DNA from: a virus
DNA: 38,352 bases
Direction: 5' to 3' (one strand)
Virus record (IMG/VR): IMGVR_UViG_3300008120_000240
Coordinates: 1 to 38,352 of that record
A model generated the notes under the pieces. It was not told the DNA's origin, did not search any database, and saw nothing but the letters and a program-made list of their open reading frames with translations. Each line of letters starts with the position of its first letter. The first letter of the stretch is position 1. Both the position numbers and the translations under genes were made by a program. Positions 33,574 to 38,352 of this stretch are shown here, one piece after another.

Positions 33574-34658
33574 TGAATAGTGAAATCTATAAAATAAGAA
33601 TATCACCTGAGGTGTTGAGTACAGATATCGTTAGTGAAACATATCAGTCAAATACTTTTGGTGTTTATTCGGGTATGTCATATATTCTTTCAGGGGGTAC
33701 AGGAGGTACTAGTTTATTAACTGGACTAACTGTTGATGTTGTATTTCAAAATAGTTTTAATGATTTAGGTTTTTATACTCCATTTGATGGTTTATTACTA
33801 CAGAAAGAAGTTGTTAATAATTTCGTTTTCACCGCATCCACATTAACACCATACACTGTTCTTGTTTATAATACATCAGATATTGAATTCAGAAAATTCT
33901 TATCACTTTCTAATTACATATTAGATTGGGGTGATGGTTCACCTGTACAGGTATTAAATGAAACCGCACCTCAATATTTGTCACACACATACACATATGA
34001 TGGTGATTTTCAAATATCCTTAACTCAAAACAATCCGTGGGGTACCACACAAGTAACTAAAACAGTTCCTGTTCCTGTTACAGGGGCAACAATACCAAAC
34101 CCACAAGGAACATGTACGTTTACACAGAATCAAGGAAATTGGTCGGGAATACCAATTAATGCGAATTTTATTTTTACTGGTGATTCTGCAAATACGGTGG
34201 AGGCACAAGTATCAAGTACTTGGACTACGGTACCATTTACAGTATCAGGATTTACTAAATCTCAAATAACTGATTTGAAAAACTATGGTACTATAAAGTA
34301 TGCGACGAATGTCCCAATATTCAAAAATGGACAAGTGTATGGGGTTATAAATGAAATGAGTACATCATATACGGCATACACAATTAACGGTGTTGACTAC
34401 TACGATTACCCTGATGGGTCAACAATATTCTTTAGCCAATCCTCGGGATTAACATCAAATGATATAGTTGCAAATGCAATTACAAAGCAAGAAGTTTTAC
34501 TTGATATAGTTTCTTCTCCAGAAATTCAATCTGAAATATTTATTGATAGGGGTAAGATTTCGGCTTTCGAAGGATTACAACGACTTGGAGAGGTCGATAA
34601 CTTAGGAGACTTAGCTCGATACGGATATGGCTTCTTCAAGATTAATACAACAATATAA
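33573..34658 (+). CDS. Virion protein with PKD/Ig-like domain
   Basis: The 361-residue protein contains a PKD-type Ig-like domain at about residues 112-170. The signature WGDGS is at residues 119-123 (NYILDWGDGSPVQV), followed by SHTY at 137-140 and a closing strand TQVTKTVPVPV. PKD domains mediate protein-protein or carbohydrate contacts on surfaces and appear in many phage tail proteins. The first 100 residues are strand-rich (SGMSYILSGGTGGTSLLTG). The C-terminus has a distinct motif, SEIFIDRGKISAFEGLQRL followed by GEVDNLGDLARYGYGFFKI. Upstream and downstream genes are tightly packed (1-base overlap, then 5 bases), so it is part of the baseplate operon. A surface-binding or scaffolding role is inferred. 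Confidence 0.68.
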   Translation: MNSEIYKIRISPEVLSTDIVSETYQSNTFGVYSGMSYILSGGTGGTSLLTGLTVDVVFQNSFNDLGFYTPFDGLLLQKEVVNNFVFTASTLTPYTVLVYNTSDIEFRKFLSLSNYILDWGDGSPVQVLNETAPQYLSHTYTYDGDFQISLTQNNPWGTTQVTKTVPVPVTGATIPNPQGTCTFTQNQGNWSGIPINANFIFTGDSANTVEAQVSSTWTTVPFTVSGFTKSQITDLKNYGTIKYATNVPIFKNGQVYGVINEMSTSYTAYTINGVDYYDYPDGSTIFFSQSSGLTSNDIVANAITKQEVLLDIVSSPEIQSEIFIDRGKISAFEGLQRLGEVDNLGDLARYGYGFFKINTTI

Positions 34659-34663
34659 AAAAA

Positions 34664-35569
34664 ATGGCACTCGGAACCTACGGAATTACAAGACCCGCTG
34701 ACATGTCTCCCGAAGATGTGGAGATAATCATGAATTACACACCAAGTAGAGATGTGACACAAAATTTTGTCTTAAAAAAATTAGACGCAGCCTCACTATT
34801 AACACCTTATTTCAATAACAATGATACTGGTGGGAATACGAATGAAATTTTGGGTGGACTCTATAATCTAAAATTACCAGCATCTGAATTCAATGCGTTG
34901 GGAATATATACATTGTATATTCGTCCTGCTGAAATCAGAACAAATATAACGGATTGTGGTATATTGTCAGCATTACCTAACGTTAAGGGTATCATTATTG
35001 ATTTGAATAATGTAGACCCACAGTATAGAAACAAATTTGTAAACCAAGGTCTTGTTGGTTTTAGAGTTGAATATTTGAATGAAGATGGTTCAAAGATTCC
35101 TAATTTTTTCAGAATTATAACTTCTTCATTTTACTGCGAACCAGTAACTACAAATTTGGTTAACACTCAACAAAAACAAATTAGATATAGATATGTAGAG
35201 GCTGGTAGTGATTTATTGTTTTGTACGTTATCACCATCAAGTGTACCGTCTAACAAACCATCGGCAACACCGTTCATCGGACAACCAAATCAAAATATCA
35301 TTATAACTAACACATATTTCAATCCTGTTACGGTTGAAATTGAAATGGCTCAATATGACATTGATACATTGGCTATCGCTCTTTACGGTAATCAGACTAA
35401 GAGTATTGAAGACGGAATTTACACTCTTTACGACACAAATAATAACATTTACCAACAGTACAACTTGTTTGAGGTTCGTGATGAGTTCAACAACCTTCTT
35501 TATGAAGTTCGTCAAAATAGAGGTGATAACATCGACTTTAGTAAAAATTTCAATAGTATTATTCAATAA
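34664..35569 (+). CDS. Probable virion protein, function unknown
   Basis: The 301-residue protein begins MALGTYGITRPADMSPEDVE and has NFVLKKLDAASLLTPYF, then SEFNALGIYTLYIRPAEI, GIIIDLNNVDPQYRNKFVNQ, and a C-terminal half rich in strands (IIITNTYFNPVTVEIEMAQY, GIYTLYDTNNNIYQQYN). It has no recognised family or active-site motif. The start follows a poly-A leader (AAAAAAATGG) without a Shine-Dalgarno sequence. Its stop overlaps the next ATG (TAATG). Gene order suggests that it works with the gp7-like protein encoded next, perhaps as a wedge-bound accessory or a fibre base, but this is position only. Confidence 0.6.
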   Translation: MALGTYGITRPADMSPEDVEIIMNYTPSRDVTQNFVLKKLDAASLLTPYFNNNDTGGNTNEILGGLYNLKLPASEFNALGIYTLYIRPAEIRTNITDCGILSALPNVKGIIIDLNNVDPQYRNKFVNQGLVGFRVEYLNEDGSKIPNFFRIITSSFYCEPVTTNLVNTQQKQIRYRYVEAGSDLLFCTLSPSSVPSNKPSATPFIGQPNQNIIITNTYFNPVTVEIEMAQYDIDTLAIALYGNQTKSIEDGIYTLYDTNNNIYQQYNLFEVRDEFNNLLYEVRQNRGDNIDFSKNFNSIIQ

Positions 35570-38352
35570 TGGCGAGTTCTCTAAAATATAGATATCCACC
35601 AGCACCAAACTCAGGTGACCAAACATTCTCTCCCGACTTAGTTGGATTCCAATTAGTTAATGGTGGAGGATTAACTCAAGCAAACTTTGAGTTCACTACT
35701 TCTGTTGTCGAAAAAGTTAACAGAAGATTTGATATTGGTGTTTTTTCGGACCCTTTTACTTTAGACACACTCAATATAGATAATATTGAACAATCGAGAG
35801 CAATCTTAGCAAAACAGTATTCTGTTTATCCAAACTACGATATATCTAATGTCACCAACTTTTCATTATATGGTTCATTAGCTAAAAGACTTGAAGTTTC
35901 TATTATTAAAATTATCAATTACTTTCCTGCGGGTTTAGTGGTTGACCAAATTTATTACGACTATACGACAGCTAACACTGCGACAAATATTTCTTTTGAT
36001 GTTGTTGAAAATGAAACAACTTTTGATATTGATGTTACAAGAATAAAAAATCCTTTTGATATTGATTACTCAACAAATGCAGATAGAAACTTATCTGTTA
36101 GACCTTTTGAATTTTCACCCTTAAGAAATTTTACAAGAGAATATCTAAAGTATGCTTTGTTCATCAGTGGTGATTATGAAACAGAATTCAAAATTGTTGA
36201 TTTTACACCATCGTCATCATTAAGTGCCGGTACTATACAAATAGTAGTTGAAGGTAACCCTTTTTCTGGTAGTTCATCAACAAACTTACCGATAGTATTG
36301 AGACCAAATTTATTTGAAACCGAGGTTGCGTTTGATGAACCTTTTGATGAGGTTGAGAAATTCCTTCTCAATAGAATGGTGACTCCGAGATATACTGCAT
36401 ATTTCAAATACCCAAGAGAAAATGATAATGGTCAAACTTATATTGCAAATCAAACAGTTACGTGGCCTTTAGATGGTACATGGAATTTAGATATCAGAAC
36501 AAGAGCGTTTGATAGTTATCTTGAACAAATCAATGAAGTTGCGGTTGCTTTAGATAGTTTTAAAACAAACTTAATTAGTAGATTTTTGATTACTGGTTCT
36601 TTCAAAGAGTTTGATACTGAGGACCAAAGAGTTGAAAAGGTAATTCAAATTTACGGTAGAGCGTACGATGAAACTAAAAAGTTTATAGATGCCTTGGCTT
36701 ACATTACTTCTGTAAATTATGTACCTAAAGATGATATTCCGTCACAACTTCTTGTAAACTTAGCATACACTTTAGGTTACCAAGTTAATATCTCACCAAT
36801 AACCAATGATGATTTTTTAAGTTCAGTTTTTGGAACTAAAAACCAATCTATCTACCCTGGTATGACAAGAGATTTAACTCCAAGTGAGTTAAACTATGAA
36901 TACTACAGAAAACTTATTATTAATTCAGGTTGGTTATTCAGAGCAAAAGGAACAAGAAAGTCAGTTGAATTTATTATGAGAATGGTTGGAGCTCCACAAG
37001 CATTAGTGGAATTCAACGAGACCATTTATTTAGCCGATTCAAAAATCAACATGAGTCAGTTTACGGAACAATTTGTTCAGTTGACTGGTGGTACATACTC
37101 ACAAGTAGTTCCTGTATTAGACCCTGAAAATACTTACAAGATTCAAGGTGTTACCTACACAGGATTTACGGTTGACTACGAAATTGAAGATGTTGATTTT
37201 GAAAGAGAAAATTATCCTGTAGATGAACAAGGTTATCCTAAAGCTCCAATCGACACCGATAATTATTTTTTTGAAAGAGGTTCGGGTTGGTTTGAACAAA
37301 CACCAAAACACAGAGCTGAACAAGATACTATAGTTACTGAAGCAACATTCACAGGACAAAATCCAAATGTTCAGACAGTTTTACAACCATACACATACGG
37401 ACAAAAATATTTTGACAGATTCAGAAGTTTCCCGTATATGACACTTGGTTTTGACTTGACTCAAACTAGTGATAACCAAAAGTCTTGGACAGATGACCAA
37501 GTTGGGTTGAGAAAAACACAAGGAGGATTCAATGCATATTACTACGTCTCAAATGAGAAGTTGGTTTTAAACGCCAAGAATGTTGACCTGTTTATGAATA
37601 TGGGTCAGGGTTTGGAATATGATGTTTGGGATATGAGTAGAAAGTATAACTACCCAATACCAGCATCTGGATTAACAACAGGTACCGGAGGTATTGATAA
37701 TACGGTGATACAACCAAACCCAAAACAAAAGACATTCTTTGAATTTGCTCAGACGTTTTGGAAAAATATGATTAACGTTAGAAATAGACAAACTATTACT
37801 GACGGTAAAGGTGGAGGTTATCCTACACTACAACAAATCTATTGGAATTACTTACAATCCGAACAAACTGTAAACATACCTTCAAATCAGTACACGTACC
37901 AAAAAATGATTGACTTCACGTTGGGTCTTGGTAACTATTGGGTTCGTTTAGTTGAACAGATGATACCGGCCTCAACTATATGGAACACAGGTACAAGATT
38001 TGAAAACTCACAATTTCACAGACAGAAAGTTGTTTGGAGAAGACAACGTGGTTGTGAAATCGTACCAATACCTTGTATTCCATGTACAGTCGAAGGACAA
38101 CTGTATGGATATGACTGTATAGGCCAAACGGTTCAATGTGGGATATATCCATGGAATGAATCAAGTGCTGTAGAATCTGGAACAACATTCCAACAAGTTT
38201 TGTATAATCAAATTAATAGTTTGATTCTATTGAGTGGTCATACAACAAGTGAGTGTGATTTAAATACGGTAACTTCTATTTGGTATACAGATTTAAGATT
38301 AGACAACGATATTTTAGTACAAGAGCCTTTCTTCACAGGATATACTGCAACA
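35569..38352 (+). CDS. Baseplate wedge protein, gp7/tail protein I-like (3' end missing)
   Basis: This frame runs open from ATG 35569 to the window edge, 928 codons, with no stop. The central part has the tail-protein-I/gp7 pattern: LVNLAYTLGYQVNISPITND, RDLTPSELNYEYYRKLIINS, then WLFRAKGTRKSVEFIMRMVG and an acidic strand VEFNETIYLAD. T4 gp7 has 1032 residues and joins gp6 and gp53 in the wedge. The N-terminus (MASSLKYRYPPAPNSGDQTF) is followed by strand-rich domains typical of wedge arms. Near the visible end is a cysteine cluster (GCEIVPIPCIPC, then YDCIGQ and VQCGIYP, 38053-38139), unusual in this cysteine-poor set. It overlaps the upstream stop by one base. The family call is moderate and from pattern. 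Confidence 0.68.
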   Translation, partial: MASSLKYRYPPAPNSGDQTFSPDLVGFQLVNGGGLTQANFEFTTSVVEKVNRRFDIGVFSDPFTLDTLNIDNIEQSRAILAKQYSVYPNYDISNVTNFSLYGSLAKRLEVSIIKIINYFPAGLVVDQIYYDYTTANTATNISFDVVENETTFDIDVTRIKNPFDIDYSTNADRNLSVRPFEFSPLRNFTREYLKYALFISGDYETEFKIVDFTPSSSLSAGTIQIVVEGNPFSGSSSTNLPIVLRPNLFETEVAFDEPFDEVEKFLLNRMVTPRYTAYFKYPRENDNGQTYIANQTVTWPLDGTWNLDIRTRAFDSYLEQINEVAVALDSFKTNLISRFLITGSFKEFDTEDQRVEKVIQIYGRAYDETKKFIDALAYITSVNYVPKDDIPSQLLVNLAYTLGYQVNISPITNDDFLSSVFGTKNQSIYPGMTRDLTPSELNYEYYRKLIINSGWLFRAKGTRKSVEFIMRMVGAPQALVEFNETIYLADSKINMSQFTEQFVQLTGGTYSQVVPVLDPENTYKIQGVTYTGFTVDYEIEDVDFERENYPVDEQGYPKAPIDTDNYFFERGSGWFEQTPKHRAEQDTIVTEATFTGQNPNVQTVLQPYTYGQKYFDRFRSFPYMTLGFDLTQTSDNQKSWTDDQVGLRKTQGGFNAYYYVSNEKLVLNAKNVDLFMNMGQGLEYDVWDMSRKYNYPIPASGLTTGTGGIDNTVIQPNPKQKTFFEFAQTFWKNMINVRNRQTITDGKGGGYPTLQQIYWNYLQSEQTVNIPSNQYTYQKMIDFTLGLGNYWVRLVEQMIPASTIWNTGTRFENSQFHRQKVVWRRQRGCEIVPIPCIPCTVEGQLYGYDCIGQTVQCGIYPWNESSAVESGTTFQQVLYNQINSLILLSGHTTSECDLNTVTSIWYTDLRLDNDILVQEPFFTGYTAT

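Noticed and set aside
35237-35626. Antisense open frame of 129 codons
   Set aside because: It is opposite two tightly coupled + strand genes and looks like a low-complexity hydrophobic shadow.
1-38352. tRNA genes, CRISPR arrays, insertion sequences, integrase or attachment sites, homing endonucleases
   Set aside because: I found no cloverleaf-like gap, direct repeat array, transposase, integrase or endonuclease motif; the gaps are too short to hold most of these.

Overview
The window is a contiguous piece of a tailed-phage genome of the contractile-tail, T4-like type. Every gene reads on the + strand and packing is very tight: stop/start overlaps such as TAATG and ATGA are common, and no gap exceeds about 150 bases. 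The DNA is AT-rich. Most start codons follow A-rich leaders with no Shine-Dalgarno sequence. The one intergenic host-like promoter candidate resembles the Bacteroidetes TTTG/TAnnTTTG type. The ribonucleotide reductase has its ATP-cone on the small subunit, an arrangement known from the flavobacterium Leeuwenhoekiella. Together these point to a virus of Bacteroidetes, probably a flavobacterium; this is inference.

Region 1 (1-15630) is the tail tube and hub block. It holds the end of a gp19-like tube protein, a strong terminator, a gp26-like tail-assembly chaperone with a short downstream reading frame that looks like a frameshift extension, a tape measure protein, a 1569-residue baseplate protein with an OmpA-like domain, a small LysM/gp53-like protein, a 2196-residue hub protein ending in a probable wall-degrading domain, and two small unknown proteins.

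Region 2 (15650-23915) is a replication, recombination and nucleotide module bracketed by terminators. It encodes a gp32-like single-strand binding protein (alone between two terminators), a small coiled-coil protein, a UvsX/RecA recombinase, a FEN-type 5' nuclease (T4 Rnh family), an unknown 151-residue protein, a gp41/DnaB helicase, and NrdB and NrdA. These would coat, pair, process and unwind phage DNA and supply dNTPs.

Region 3 (23940-38352) is the baseplate wedge block: gp25, gp6, a long gene now read in three frames because of two compensating shifts, four further probable virion proteins (one with a PKD domain), and a gp7/tail-protein-I-like gene that runs off the end. In T4, genes 6 and 7 are adjacent; here about 9 kb lies between their counterparts.

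The most noteworthy signals are a recurring TATTTAT motif, often 22-25 bases before start codons; the chaperone frameshift candidate; the paired frameshifts at 27.4 and 27.7 kb with a hidden membrane-like segment and cysteine cluster; the oversized hub proteins with wall-interacting domains; and the NrdB ATP-cone. No tRNA, CRISPR, insertion sequence, integrase or attachment site was seen.
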